A stretch of DNA of 64,000 nucleotides from Panaeolus papilionaceus. Taxonomy: Eukaryota; Basidiomycota; Agaricomycetes; Agaricales. The notes below the pieces were generated by a model, which worked only from the letters and a program-made list of their open reading frames with translations, did not search any database and was not told the DNA's origin. The stretch is from the NCBI GenBank assembly GCA_015501605.1, contig JADNRZ010000010.1, positions 620,001 to 684,000 of the forward strand, given 5' to 3'. Numbering within the stretch: the first letter of the stretch is position 1; every line of letters starts with the position of its first letter. The translations under genes were made by a program, and so were the position numbers. This document shows, one piece after another, positions 35,577 to 49,784 of this stretch.

Positions 35577-38500
35577 CTACAATGTAAAATTAGGAGGGAT
35601 GAAATATGTACGTCTCCAGTATTCAACCCATTTCTCAACGTCTGGTCGACCCAGCTTCGAAATACTCTCTGCTTGAAGGGATGAAGCCGATCTATAACCT
35701 TGTTCCGCTCTCACATTAGGCAGAAGTCCCATGCTTTCTGTCATAGAGCGCGAAGCAGTTAGAGATGTTTGGTAGAACGGAATCAATTGGATTGCTGCTC
35801 GGGCGCCATTTGAGGAATCAGTTTTAGACTCCGCTTGGTGAAGTTGTCGAGCAGCACTTTCCAATCGGGAAAGCCATTCAACGTATGGGACGAGGGGGAC
35901 ACCAAGAATATCCGAAAGGGGCTCCATGATTTGCTGCCAGTTCGTCGGCTTGGGATGAATGAGGTGAAGGGTCTGAGACTGGGAGCATGACGTTGCTTGT
36001 CGCATGTCAAGGATCGAAGATGCGGCGAGGTCAACCGGAATCCAAGACGCGGTCTGAATTTTAATTAAGCATGTAAGTAAATTAAAATTAACTGAAAAGT
36101 TGGTATACGTACATCGTTGCCCTCCGGGAGACATCCAAGATAGCTGGCAGACTCGACAATTGCAGGGAACCACTGAGCAGCAGGGGTCCAAACTCCTTTT
36201 GAGGTGCCTGTCAAGAGTCCTACACGGATGACGTTCGTTCTGAGACCACCTCTCTCTGCTGCCAAGTTGAACAGTCGCTCGCCAAGCCATTTCGATTCCA
36301 TGTAGCCTGTCTGCGTTGCGATCTTGGGGTTGAGAATAGGTGCTTCAGGTGCATGCGTTGAATAGCCAGCGAGCTTAGCGTCTAGTTGACTGTTAGTGAA
36401 AAATAACACAAATTAATTCAAAGGCTCTTTACCTCGGTAAATCGCAACACTGCTTATGAAGGAGAGCGAGGGCTTGCTCGACAGCAAGGAACGCTGCGCG
36501 AAGTCAATGAGGTTTCGCGTCCCACGAATCAGACCCTCGAATTCGGAAAGCGGTGCGAGGAAGTCGACGTTCCAAGCTGCAAGATGATTTAGGGTTGGTA
36601 TATTCAGAGGGTGACAACGGGGGCGTACCATTATGAACAATATGCGTAACAGACGTTAATAGCTGAGAAGGGTTAAGCATATAAAAAAAGAGAAGTGGGG
36701 AAAGAGTGTACGTACAACCTGTAGTTTCTCCTCTTCCAGACCAAAATCTCTAAGAACTAGGTCGCCTTCCAGTAAAATTAGTCGCTCAGAATCAAGCAAG
36801 CTGACATCCAATCCTTCCCGATCAAACACTGCACGCTGACGATCAAGGAGCGGCGTGTTTCCAGCGTGTCTGCGGTTTAGAGCAAAGATGTAGAGAATAT
36901 CGTCACGTCCCAATGCTTGTGACAGGATATGGGCTCCTAGAGTGCCTGTTGTCCCAGTAATCAGCAGTGATTCGGCGGTTGGCACGATGGCGTTGTTTGC
37001 GACTGGCGACGGTGAGAGATTAGCTGCGTAGGTACGGAGCATTTCGTCCATCACGACATGCTTCGCCTTTAGCATAACAGGCTTTCGCTCGTCAGATACA
37101 GCGACCGTTGTCTCTGCTTTGGTCTGAGAAGGTTGGATATCGTCAAGTGAGACGCCAGCGAGAAGCTGGATTTGGGTGACTTCCACATATGGGCGGAGAA
37201 GGAATGAGAGTCGTGAGGCGGATAGAGAGTCGATTCCATACGCAGTCAGGGGGTTTTGAGGCGAAAAGTCGTCCACAGGGATATTCAGCACCTCTCGTAC
37301 AATGTCGGCCATTCGTTCCATTTGGTTTTGCTCGTCTCCTGCCGACTCATTTGCCGAGCTTGGCACAAGATGAGCACCAACTAAGGGAATTTTTTGCGCC
37401 TTTTCTAACGACTCCCATTCGAGATTCGGGAAGTAGCGACCTACGTATTGGCCCTGCTGGAATCTAAACATGGCATCGTCGAAGGATCTTGTGACATCTA
37501 GTCGAACTGTAAAAACACGGAACTAAATACAACGAGGCGATGAGACGTACCTTCCATGGTGATAGAATATGCAATTGCGTAGTTGAGCCGTTTGATGGCC
37601 TCCTCGGATGCGCCAGCTAGGATGAGGGTGGAATCGTTGACGCCGGGGCAGACAAAAGAAAAGCCGTTGGGAAGTTTATCTAGTTCTTCTTCAAGTGCTG
37701 TATTTGCTCTGCACGCAAAATGAGAAACAGTGAAAGAAGGAGGGAGGGAGAAAACTCACGACGCATAGTTGCTCTGACCACCAAATCCAAATAGGCCGGA
37801 AACAGAGGTGAACCCCACCAAAAATTCCAACTTCCTCACATCGAGAAGGCCTTGGACAGTTTCAAGTGCGTCGAGTTTGCTCTCGTATACAGACGAGAAG
37901 TCATGTTCCGACATCTGGGAGAACAACGCATCTGAAAGCACTGCAGTGAGGAAGATGCAACCTCCGATCGTATCACGACCGATGGTAGAGAAGAAGGAAT
38001 CCATGGATTCTGCCTTCCTTGCATCGACGGCGTGGAATGTCAACTGAAGGTCTGGATGTTCAACGAGACGCTCAAGCAATCGACTGATGACAACATTGGG
38101 ATTTTTCTTGATGCTCTCCTTCCCAGATCGGGATGTAAGAGCTATCCGACGTGCACCCCGCTGTATTATCTGTCAATTAATGAACATATATGAATTGAAA
38201 AACAACTCACCTCATAAAGATAGGATGCAAGATGTATACCAATGGTCCCAATTCCTCCCAGTAGAACGTACACCTTGTTTGGGTCATATCGAGTGCCCTG
38301 AACAGGAAGGTGTGTTGGCTCAACGATGCTGTGATGGCTTTTAGTCGAACCATTGACCAACTTCTCCTTCTCGTCTGTGGACACGAGATCATTCAAGCAG
38401 AAGCCATCAGCTTCGAACACATGGCGAAGCACATCCCCGATAGCACAAGGATCTGACTCGATAGTTTGGCACAGCCCCGAGTTTGGATCATTCCAGAGGA

Positions 38501-41500
38501 ACAGCTTGCCCTTCTCTCCCAAAAGCGTTGCAAGGACCTGGCTGTACACCTTTTCAGTATAGCCTGAGATGATGAGGTCGTACGATTGTCTGGGAAGTTT
38601 AGAGATGTCATAGAGGGTAGCGTCCTGAGCGATGTAATCCAGTTTCGAGCGGTGTGATAACAGCACGGCGGTGATAATTCGACCAATGCTTGACTCGGAA
38701 TGTGTGATGAGGATCCTCATTGAGGACAGACGGTGGGGCCGAGTGAACGTTCCCATCCCTGGTGCCAACACAGAGGTGACCAATCCTGGAAGAACACTGC
38801 TGAAGCTGCGTGAACGTCCAATAAGGTCCTTTGGTATCGGGTACACTGCCGCGGAATCTACAGAAATGACATCCGCAGGCGACGAAACTGTAAGTCCAGC
38901 CACAATGGTTCCGTCCTTCAGACAAGACTGGGACCCATTTAGAACACTTCCAACGAAGCTCGTCACATTTCCTTGGATAGAGGAGTACTGGAGATGGATG
39001 GAGACGTGACTAGGAGCGAGGGCTTCCTGCTTGGTACCAGAACTGGAGTCGACTACTCCCTGACCTTGATAAGGAATGAGTCGAGGTACTGAGAGGGTAC
39101 CGTTGTCGGAGACATGGACCTCTGTCTCTTGACGGAGCTCAAGAGGGAAGCTTAAGATAGCACTTTCGCGCATATCTTCGTCATAATGGCTGGGGAAAAC
39201 AGCTAGGCGAATAGTCCAGAAGACGTACTCCCTACGCATTGCACGTGTCAAGCCTTGCGCTGCCGCTCCATCACGTCCTTCAGTGGCCGTAATCCAGATA
39301 TCCAACGCTTGCTGAACATTTAGAGCCGAAAATTCGAATTGGAGGTCCAGTTCGCACCCAAAAGTGTAAGGGAATATGAAGTCGTCGTCTAAGTTGCAGA
39401 GAGCCTGTCTAGGCAATATGTTTATCGACCAACTAGGCTTCTGAGCCACAAGAGAGAAATGGAAAGGGTCGACTTCCTTGTTGAAGCGTTTGTGGAGTAT
39501 AGTGAAATCGTGCTGGTTCAAGGATGAAGCGTAGGTATCAACTCCGTAGGTATTTTCCCGCGAAGGTTTATCGTAGGTGGCAATGTACCACTTCATTCCT
39601 GGGAGTCCTGCTTTCCATGCTTCTGGGTTGCGACAGGTGGCAATCAGCATCCCTCCAGGGACGAGGAAGCTGGAAGCTTTGCGAGCAAGGGCACTTGGTT
39701 CCACGTCTCCCCCTGCGTTGAGCACAATCGCGACGTCAAAGCATAGCGTGTTGGGGTCGCTTATATCGTTCGTTGTGAAATCTATGCTGGTTTTCCTGAC
39801 CATGCCGTTCTTTAGGGAATGTACAGCGGAGCCATGTTTGGTGTCTAGGAAGAGTTGGATATAGGAAGGTGTAAGTCCCTCCAATGTTCTAACGAGGGTT
39901 CTTGGGAGTGCCTTTCCCTTCACTAAATGGCGGGTCAGTAATCAGCACTAGTTTTTTTCGATTTAGAACGTACAGTCGGTGATCAAAAGAACATTCAACA
40001 CTCGTTCCAACCTCCCCTTACGGAGGAAAGCAAGCGACTCAGTCAAAGCCGAGATCGAGAATTCTATGGCAGCGTCAAGGTGTGGCCCTTCCTCGACATG
40101 ATGCTAAATGTCCCAGCTTAAGCCACTTATTTACGTTAAAGGTAAGACGTGCACTCACCTCAACCTCATTAAGGTTCTCCAAGAACGACGTCCAATGTTT
40201 TACACTCGGGGGAAGAGCTTTGGTGTCTATGAGTCTGACGGAAGAACGAGTAAACAACAGGTTGTATAAGAAGAATAAATAAACCTACAGGTTGGAATCC
40301 GATGCCTTTCTTGACATCTCCTTTTGAACGACGATGTCATCCAGAGTTTTGAGGAGATCACCACGGTTGCTCAAGGTGATTGGAACGTCCAATGATTTGC
40401 ATGGTGGATAGAAAGTGGGTTGTAAAGTGACCTTGACAGGACGTTCGATATCCAGCAGAGGGTTTATGCGGTGTTTGGCGACCTCCAGACCGACGAAAGT
40501 ACAGAGACGAGCGCCGGTATCACTGACGAGAGCGATGTCGAAATTGATTCCAGCTATGGGATACATCAGCTCAAGATATTTCAAAAGCGGTCAATGAGAA
40601 CTTACTAGGACTCCACTTCTTAAACTGAATATGCGCGTAAAGATAGGGAGGGAAGTAGTGAGGTTTGAGATGCTCGTGTATGATTACTGCATCAAAATGA
40701 GCTGGTAGATAATACACGTTGGGGTCGTAATTTCCGTGGAATGGCTTGTGAGCTGTGACTTGAATGCATGCGTCCAGAATTGCTGGATGAAGGAAGTAGT
40801 TTCCTTCGCTGCAAGAATGGAATCAGTTGTGGTCCAAATCAACTTGAATAAATCTGGGACATACCTGGAGAGCGCTTCATCCAACCCATTGATGGATGCG
40901 AGAGCCTCATCACGACCATAGAACATGCTCGTGACACGTTGGAATGGGGGGCCATAGTTGGAGAAATACGATAAGGACGGATAAAAGGCTAAAATTATGG
41001 TGAGCACCCGATAAGAGAGGAGGAGCAGTTTTAGCTTAACAAAAACTCACCTGAACCAACGTGAGACGGGCATCTCTTCCTGATTGCTGCTATATCGAGA
41101 GGAGGCAAAGAAGCGGGGACTTCATACGACAGATAGCCATCGGCGTGAAGTTTCTAAAGGAGTAAATTGAGCGACAAATATATAAACGCCGAATACATTG
41201 GTGGCTTACAGTAGATGATCTCCCATCTTTAGCTGCACTCGTCGAATGAATGCTCCAAAACGCGCCGTCAAGTTTGACATCGACGTGGACGGGTTTTTCA
41301 GATGACAAGGAAAGAATAGACCTGAGATTGACGTTCATCAAAGTGGGCGCGCCGAACTCTATCGCCTAGACAGAATGAATTAGTCGCAGCCAACATAAAC
41401 AGATTGTTCGCTATTCATACCATCTCCAAGAAGCCAGCCGCGGGCATTATGGGTTCGCCTCTGATAACGTGTTCGGCCAATGTTGGATGAGTCTCCTTGT

Positions 41501-44500
41501 TGATGCGCAAGTATGGATGATTAAGGGGTCCGTTGGGCTTCATCATTTGCTTCAATGTCCCTGGGGTACTAGGATACAAGGAATACGTCTTCTTGGCGAA
41601 TGGATAGGCTGGCAATGAACGGTTAAACTGAGAAGCGGTGCGACGATTGAGACCAGTGAAGTCAACCATGTTAAGGCCCGATACGGTGACTTTACCCAGC
41701 AAGTGAAGTAAATCCACGTATTCTGTTGGTGAACCACCCTTCTTAGGTCGTTGAATGGAATGCAGGGCAGTTGAGGATTCCGGTACCATAGAAAGTACAT
41801 AGGATGATAGCACTGGATGAGGGGATAGCTCCACAAAGGTTGCATTGGGGTGGAGTTTGTTGATGTTATCAATTGCTTCTGTAAACTGGACCGCAGAACG
41901 AGTGCTATTCCAGAAGTACTGAGCGTCAAAGGGACCATCAAATAGTTTACCGGTGCACGTCGAGACAACGGGAATCTGTGGACGATGCTCGCCAGGGTAT
42001 CGTTGGCAAAGGTCTTCCAGGGCAGCGAGGTACGTGTCCTTTGCGTGTTCCATCATTGCAGAGTGGAACGGAACCTTGGTACGAATTTTGCGAGCGAAAA
42101 TACCACGCTCATTTGCCATACTAACAATAGCATCGATAAAGGTTTCCTCTCCGGCGATGGCCACAGCTGTTGGGGTATTGAAACAGGCTATATCCACCGT
42201 TCCTTGTGGTACTGAGGCCCGACACTCCTCTATCATTTTCTCAGCATCCTGAGCGCTGCATGAAATCGCAGCCATCGTCCCTCCCAATTTTTCAATAGGA
42301 GTGAACGACTTGCCTCGAATGATAGCCAATTCTACAGCCATCGTTTGAGGAGCAGCACCAGAAGCATAAAGAACGGCTGTCTCGCCGGCAGAGTGTCCAA
42401 CGAGGATGTCGGGCTTGAGCCCAAGACTGACAAGCAGGTCGAATAATGCCATTTGGAATATCGCGATGGATGGCAGTACGATGCTGATTGGCCAGAAGTC
42501 GGGAAGAGGGGCCGCCTTGGATGGAGAAAACAAACCATAATCGTGGATGATTGAACGTCCTGTGACTGATTTGAAGACCTCGTCCATATTCAAAACGCTA
42601 TTGCGGAACACAGGGAAGGCTTCGAACAGCTCGCAGCCCACTTAAAGGTTGGTATAAAAGGGTTAGAAGAGCGTCATTGATATAGGTAAAACTTGCTTAC
42701 TGTCTTTGTGTTGAGGTCCCTGACCCGAGAAAACAAACACGAGCGAGTTGGGTATGCGCGAACAGTGCTGGGGTGCTGCAACGGCAGATACTGCACCGTT
42801 GGTATCGAGAATGCCATACGTCCTCCAAGTCGTCTGCTTGGTACGGCGACCCAGCACGGTAGAGAGTGCTGGATAGTCATCGCGATACTTGTCGATTTCT
42901 GGAGTGAGTGAGGTTGCAAAGGCGCTTGCTGCACGAGATGAAAGTCCACCAAACGTCAGCAGGGTAGGTCTCTGCACGGCGTCGACCTCTTGATCGAAGA
43001 CAAAAGGAACAGGTGGACTTTCAATGACAACATGACCGTTAGAACCTCCAATTCCTGAACTTGATATCGCAATTAAGGATTTGTCGTCGGACCGGCAAGG
43101 GAGAGGTGTAGCTGTGAAAGGTAGTCGCATCTTGTATTTGTCCCAATGAATGCCAGGATTAAGACGCGTTACGTTCACTTGAGGTGGGATAATCTTGTGG
43201 TTGAGAATTGAGAGCGATTTGGATAAGGACGCCAGAAAGGCAACTATTTCTGTATGTCTGTTAAATCAAAGGGCTTAGTAAATTGCAAATGCAGTATATG
43301 AGTAAGGATCTTACCCAATATTACCCTTCACGCTACCAACAAATAGATCTTCGTTGCGAGAGAAGTGCTCTCCGACCCAGTTAGCTTCCGTTGGGTCTCC
43401 TTTGGCAGTACCTTGGGTAATGGTCAATACTCGAGGTGGACTATAAGAATTTTCTGAACCTTACCTGTCGCGTGCATCTCGACAAAATCAACATCTCGGG
43501 GATCTTTGCCCGAGCGTCGGAAAGCGTGGATCATTGCATCTCTCTGCGCCTCGCCCACGGGAGCGCCAGGAGGAGCTGCACCTCCTGTAGAATTAATAGA
43601 AGTTGCTAAAATCTGCAAATCACGTTTAGTCGCCTCATTTGTACATAGAACACGTATATACACTCACTGTTCCATAAATATGATCATGGTCGCGGATAGC
43701 GGCTTCTAATGGTTTAACGACAACCACAGCACACCCTTCCGCTCGTGAAAAGCTGCATTTTATCGTGTTGTTTTAGGAGACGGTTCCATGCATGAAATTA
43801 ACCACATACCCATCAGCCTTTGCGTCAAATGGTTTACATTTTCCGTCTTTAGCTAGTAAAGACCCTTGGCTATAGCTGATCCAGTCAATAAATCTATTTT
43901 TAGATGATGTCAGCTTGTGCATGGCAGAAAATGCAGCTAGTATACCTGTGATTCAGTTGGCATCCACCAACTAAAGCTGCTTCGCAATCGCCAGTGGAAA
44001 TAGCCTGCACAGCAAGATGCATAGCTGTGAGGGTAGAGCTACATGCGGTATCCACTGGGACAGAAGGTCCCAGAAGGTCTAGGTGGTTGGAAATACGGTT
44101 GGCGATCATAGAAGGATAACCAGCGAAGGAACCTCGAGCGTCCAATTCGTCCTAATAATTGATGCAAGGTAAGATGAGTATGAGTTGGTATGAACTGAAG
44201 TTGGTGCGAAGACGAACCGGCTCCGAAACGTTTGTCAGGTCCAGTGAGGTTCCCGACATGAAACAGCCAACATTCTTCAGGCGGTAATCTATTCCAGAAT
44301 CCAACAAAGCTAAGAAGCTATGCTCTAATAACTTGCGAGTCGCAGGAGCCATGGTTTGGGCGTCTCTCGATGAGATACCGAATTCAACATTGTCGAATGT
44401 GTCTATTTGCTTTAGGAAAGCTCCTTTGTCGACGTGAATATGACCAAGTCCTGTACCCTTCCACCTGCAGAATCACGGTTATCCCCAAGGCAAGATACAG

Positions 44501-44727
44501 GATTGAGGACACTCACGCCTGAAAATTGAAGCGATCCTGAGGTGTTGTCTCGTATGCTTCACCACCTGATAGAAGAAATTCAAAGAAGGTGTGGTGATCA
44601 AGGTTTTCTGTAGAATATCCGCCACTGGGTAGTTCAAGAGAGATCCCAACCTAAATTATGAAAATAAGACAGACGCCGAGCGAGAAGGGTTTATCCAACT
44701 TACTATTGCGATGGGAGATGCTGCCAT
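35577..44727 (-). CDS. Reducing type I polyketide synthase, KS-AT-DH-linker-KR-ACP-thioester reductase
   Basis: Twenty-five exons close in frame to give 2,613 aa. KS: DTACSS Cys172, EMHATG His307, GHTE His343. AT: GHSAGE with Ser611, later [20 protein letters not shown] with His918 and [10 protein letters not shown] with Asp1074. A linker of about 700 residues follows; it includes [15 protein letters not shown], which recalls a worn-down methyltransferase but lacks a clear SAM-binding glycine motif. [15 protein letters not shown] near 1838-1850 and GGQSNYAS Tyr1989. ACP: YGIDSLS, Ser2137. [15 protein letters not shown] near 2228 and GYMESK (Tyr2392, Lys2396), an NAD(P)H-dependent extended-SDR domain that should release the chain as aldehyde or alcohol. 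No ER domain is present. The architecture differs from the orsellinate (non-reducing) synthases of mushrooms. The upstream side faces the P450 gene across 1.6 kb. Confidence 0.93.
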
Positions 44728-46312
44728 AGCTCAAAAAAGCTAGTAAGTTGCAGAAAATTCCACTGATGTAGCAGGAGTAGTTCGGTATAATATCTCCACA
44801 AACAATCAGACTTAGGTTATGTATCTGCACCTATAAGCCCGGGTCTCTCTGACGTTTCCACCTTTCCGAGTTCCCTTGATTTGATAGTATACATTATTAG
44901 AGACCCGATAAAACAGAATGGCGGATGATCTATTCTCATTCACGTTGCGTTATGAGGGGGTCCTTGTGAGATACAGAACGAAATTGATTTGAATGTAGTG
45001 GCGCGGTACAAGTTGCAACAACGCCCGGGATGCCGTGTTAGATGTCGCCAATGGTTGATGGGAAAAAAAAAAAGGATGTCACAGTCACAAGCAATTAATT
45101 TGGTCTTGGGGTCCTCGTCAAACGTGTGCCCACGATGCTATCTCTGTCTTCGTGGCCATCTCACCATCATCGAACAACACATCCTTCTGTTGAGCTACTA
45201 TCTATAAATCTTCTGATTCTTCTTTGCCCACGGCTCATGCATTACGATCAAAGAATGGAAACTTCAACGACTACTCCCCTTGAATTCAGCGCTATATCTA
45301 AATCTCGATTCGTTGACACGGTGCCGTTTAAACTTTGCGTTGATTGATGCATAACAAGGTGTTCGTAGAAGAGTATACAATAGAGAAAATAGGGTATCAG
45401 CGCCTAGAAACCCATCATTTCTTCAGATCACGAAAACCCTAAAGACACATGGACCTCTGATTGACTAGTGGTCGCAGCAACCCCTGTGAGTGTGAACCTT
45501 GACCTGCTGCTATTAATAGAAAACCTGGCGAGATGGAAAAGTCCGTACTCCGGCTTCATTTTCGAGTACTTCTGGAGCTACAGCATTCGTCAAATGTATT
45601 GTATGTACTTAAACACCCTGCCCGATCCCGAAGCATTCATACCATCAGCCTGCACATTCATTCACTCGTCATACTTCGTCAGAAGCCTGGCCGGCTTTGG
45701 CGCTGATATTCCACAAATAGAGGGCCGAAGGTTTAATTAGCAGCACAAAAAGTCTCTTTGTGTAAAATTAGGGGTCCGAGCTCTCCGAGATAAGTTTTTG
45801 TATCTATCTAAGTACACGTCCAATTGCATTCGAGTGTTTGGACATAAAGACAGGCAAAGTGAAGCGACACCTTTAAAGATAACATAGAAACGCTGCAGAG
45901 AAGAGCTTGGCATGTATGACTGGGTCTAATTCAGTGTCATTCTCGATGCTTAACGCTGTCGTCTAGTCGTCAAAGGACTCGGGAGCTCAGCCGTCACAGA
46001 CAAACTAACTGTTAAACTTGAACGAGTGAATGTATTAGCAACTGCCTCGAGACTCGCTACCACGACCCTGGGTCCGAGGACTTGCTTCTGCGTTTGTACT
46101 TATTGTTGTTTGCTCATAACGATCATTCAATGTGTACACCTGCACACAAGCTGTAGCCATGCATCGCGGTAAGCTCACACAGTGACAGCTTCATGATCAT
46201 TCCAACTCAGCCTAGTGAACAGGGCTTATTAATAGCGGTGCATAGAGTTCGCTGGAAGTGCTCTTTGTTCTTGTTATACTTTCTTAAGCTCGGTTCCATC
46301 GTAACGGTTATA
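44728..46312. promoter_or_regulatory. Divergent intergenic region between the polyketide synthase and P450 genes
   Basis: This 1.6-kb stretch has no credible gene and must hold both promoters. Poly-A of 12 bases occurs near 45063. An in-frame ATG at 46193 would lengthen the P450 by 40 residues; I prefer the ATG at 46313. A shared promoter would fit co-regulation, but no binding site was identified. Confidence 0.45.
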
Positions 46313-48437
46313 ATGGCTCAAGAATACTTGCCATCTGTCGCTATTCAAGGAGCCATCGCTGGAAGTGCCGCACTAATGTACGCCTGGTCACGAAACTCGA
46401 GCAAGTCGAAACTGCCTCCTGGCCCTGTGCGGCTGCCTCTTATTGGAAGTGCGCTGCAGATGCCAATGCAGTCACCCTGGCTCACTTTTTCGGAATGGAG
46501 TAAGAAATACGGTGCGTAACTTTCAAAAGTACTAAGGACACTCTAATTCAGCTCAATATTAACGCAATTTAGGCGATATCATCCATGTCGACGCGGCTGG
46601 ACAGCCCATCATTATCCTGAACTCTGCAGAGGCAGCACGAGAGCTGCTCGATAGGAGATCAGCTATCTACTCCGATCGTCCTCGCCTTGTTCGTGCCCCA
46701 TGTAACACATAATATGTTTACGATTGCTGACTTAATGCAACCGTTAGGAAATGGCTTCACTGTAAGCACAACAATTCAGTTCTTTGGTATGTGTCGAGTT
46801 CACGCTCATTGTTCCTCTTCAGATCAGGGTATGACCGAGTTTTTGTCCTGAAACACTACGGAGAGGAGTGGAAGAAGCAACGAAAACTCGTAGCACACGA
46901 CTTCAGCCCCTCAAATTGTTCTCAATATCATAACCTCCAAGAGAAGGAAGCGAGACTTCTCGTACGAAATGTCATAAAGAACCCAGCATCAATGGAATCC
47001 GAAGTTAAACTGTACGTTTATGACATTCGAAGCTTTGGCTTTATTCAACACTAAGTTCTCTACGTAGTCGCATTGGTATCATAATCATTCGAACTACCTA
47101 TGGGTACTACGTCCAATCGCTCGATGACCCAGTGTTGGCTGCTCCCTTAAAGGCTATGGATAACTTCAGCGCGGCAACTGCACCTGGAAGTTACCTGGTC
47201 GACGTCATTCCATCTCGTGAGTATTCTATTCAAAAGGCTGGTATGACTTTCGTTTCGGAAGAGCTGACATGCAGTCGATTAGTCCAGAAACTCCCGAGTT
47301 GGCTGCCTGGATCTGGCTTCATGAAGACAGCCCAAGAATGGAAGAAAATCATGTCGGACGCGTCTTGGAATCCAGTGAACTTTTGTAGGGATAACTTGGT
47401 GCGTTCAGTATTATCTGTCTAGCATAAAAGAACGTCAAGCTGAATCTCATTTTATCAGAACACTGGAAAGACATTGATGCCCAATCTATGTGGTAATATC
47501 TATAAGGAAGCAGGAGGGAAGCTGAGCAAAGAAGAAGAGGAGGAACTCGTTTGGGCGACATCGGCCATCATGGGTGGCGGTTTAGATACGGTGAGCGCGT
47601 TCCACGACAATCCATTTTTTTGTCATATTCAATCATGTCTAGAATATGTCATCGGCATTGACATTTTTCGAACAAATGATTCTCAACCCGCACGTCCAGA
47701 AGAAGGCACAGGCTGAACTCGATGAAGTCGTCGGTACCGATCGCCTACCACAAATTACTGACAAGGCGAATCTTCCCTACATCAGAGCCCTGATGACAGA
47801 AGTTCTTCGATATCACCCTGCCGTTCCGCTTTGTGCGTTTTATTTCTCATCGCCATTGTATTCCCTGCTTATCACTTCGTTTCGATAGCTATTCCCCATG
47901 CTTCGACTCAGGACGATGAGTACAACAACTTCTTCATTCCCAAGGGCGCTTTGATTATGCCCAATGTCTGGTGCGTCAGTCTGAACATCGAACTTTGTAA
48001 AAGTTGTCAACTCATTCTCGTAGGCACATGCTCCAAGATCCACGGACTTATGAAAATCCCAAAGAATTCATGCCCGAGCGCTACAATGGGCTGGATTCTG
48101 AAATGAAGAAGGTAAAGGACCTCGCCTTTGGTTTCGGGCGAAGAGTATGCCCTGGTATGTATTTCGCCGAGGGCACACTCTTTGCTATCATTGCTACCAC
48201 CCTCGCAACCTGCGACATTCTTCCCGGTCTCGACGAAAATGGGAACGAGGTTCCTCCAAGTGGCATACCAGCCCACAGTTCTGGTACCATCGTGTAAGTC
48301 TTGACACCTCCGCCGGTTTGTGTCAGAAACTTAAATTTGACATTCGCAGCTTCCCCGAGTCGTTCAAGATGAGACTTCGTCCTCGCTCTCCTCAAGCTGT
48401 CGAGTTACTCTCTCAGGTATCGACTGAGATTGAGTAG
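46313..48437 (+). CDS. Cytochrome P450 monooxygenase (microsomal)
   Basis: Eleven exons give 514 aa, the normal size: 46313-46511, 46573-46688, 46748-46761, 46823-47011, 47068-47216, 47283-47398, 47459-47590, 47643-47832, 47889-47970, 48024-48293 and 48350-48437. An N-terminal anchor helix (VAIQGAIAGSAALMYAW) precedes the proline hinge KLPPGPVRLPLIG. The I-helix reads MGGGLDT, the K-helix EVLRYHP, the PERF-like motif EFMPERY, and the haem loop FGFGRRVCPG with Cys438 as ligand. It should be an ER-membrane enzyme that uses a P450 reductase to oxidise its substrate. Its divergent position next to the polyketide synthase suggests that it tailors that product. A 14-nt exon (46748-46761) is needed to keep the frame between exons 2 and 4; the residues it encodes (EMASL) are the least certain part. 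Confidence 0.92.
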
Positions 48438-49784
48438 TTGGGTCTCTCTATTGAATGTTATGCGATATCGTGGATTCTGACGGCTCCAGTAATTTTTGTA
48501 TTTAGATTCCTTTTCCCTTGTACATTCTAATTGAAGTTGAATTAAAATTTGGGATGGAGTAATACTGACAGTCTGTATCCTACTAGCCAGAGGACTTTTG
48601 GTAACTTTCGGTTGGCAGGCGCCGCGCACCAACGGTTTACAACAGCCTTTGGAGTGGAAAATACATCTGTATATGCATTTACAGCATCATTTCAACACAG
48701 AGTGGACCCAAAGTTGTCAGCAACCGACAAGCGACGACTTGAGAGGCGAGCGCCGCATCAATTGATCGAAGTTATCCCACGGGTTCGGGTGCTATTTTTA
48801 GACGCCAACCGAAGCCGAACACCGACTGACAATTCAATCTGATGGGAAACACACCCAGGTATGTAATACTTAAGCATGTTAACACTGCATATATTTATCT
48901 CGCATGCCAAACTGGGATGCCAGGGATTTTTTGATTGATAACGGTCGAGAGCTATCCAGACGACACAGGCATAAACAATTCCCCCCTCTAGAACACGATT
49001 CTGGATCAGTAGGCCTCTACATCGATATCAGCTTGATGTGGGCATAGGGCAGCACCCCGTTGTGAAATCATCAATGCGTTTGTCTCGTTACTTGTATTAC
49101 CAAGTTCAAAAGTTATCAGTTCAGTCGGTGATTACGGTGGGTCATGAAGACAACGTGAAAAATGAATTTATTTTTTGCAAAAAAAAAAGGCAGGAAGGAA
49201 AATAAAACTAAAAATACCTCCAAAGATGTTTCGATAGAGCACTAAGAATGGGACGGTAACGACGGGATAGTCGCTAAATCCTCACAAAGTTGTCTAGAGC
49301 ACAAATTTAAGCGAATGCTATACCACGTGCACATCATGGAACACCCGACAATCCTCAGAAAGTGGGCAAATGCCGCGAGCCAGATCACCGTCTTGCAGTG
49401 TGATTCTGAAGTATGTGATCACATTTGATTGAATGGCATAGAAGTCAGCTTCGTTTTATTTTGAGATGGCGGAAGGATAGGCCCCACCATTTTACCACAA
49501 TGCGGGAAGCGCTACAGATGAAACAAAGCTAATAAAAGAACGCGTCGACCATCTTCTGTGCAGTTGTAGTGGAAGAGGTCAAAAAGTCGGATGTGTAAGC
49601 CACAAGGTATCAAATGGGATAGGGGAACCATGGAAGCATAAAGAAGAGTTCTGTTATATAAGGCGATAACACGTTCTGATGCGCGGGGACATATTTGCAT
49701 TCCCCGACCACCCGTCTCCTTGTGTATTGAGAAATAAGCACTCAGAAGCGCCGCAATTCACTCTTTTAGAATATCACGCCCATT
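48438..49784. other. Intergenic region, about 1.3 kb
   Basis: No supported gene. A poly-A run lies near 49181. The element TTATATAAGG at about 49653 sits about 130 bp upstream of the next start codon and could be its TATA box. Confidence 0.45.

Noticed and set aside
35577..44727. Idea that the synthase is an orsellinate-type non-reducing PKS or an NRPS-like reductase
   Set aside because: DH and KR domains with intact catalytic residues are present, and no SAT, product-template or adenylation domain is seen.
45063..45074. Poly-A runs near 45063 and 49181 as possible retroelement tails
   Set aside because: No target-site duplication or reverse-transcriptase trace is found next to them.
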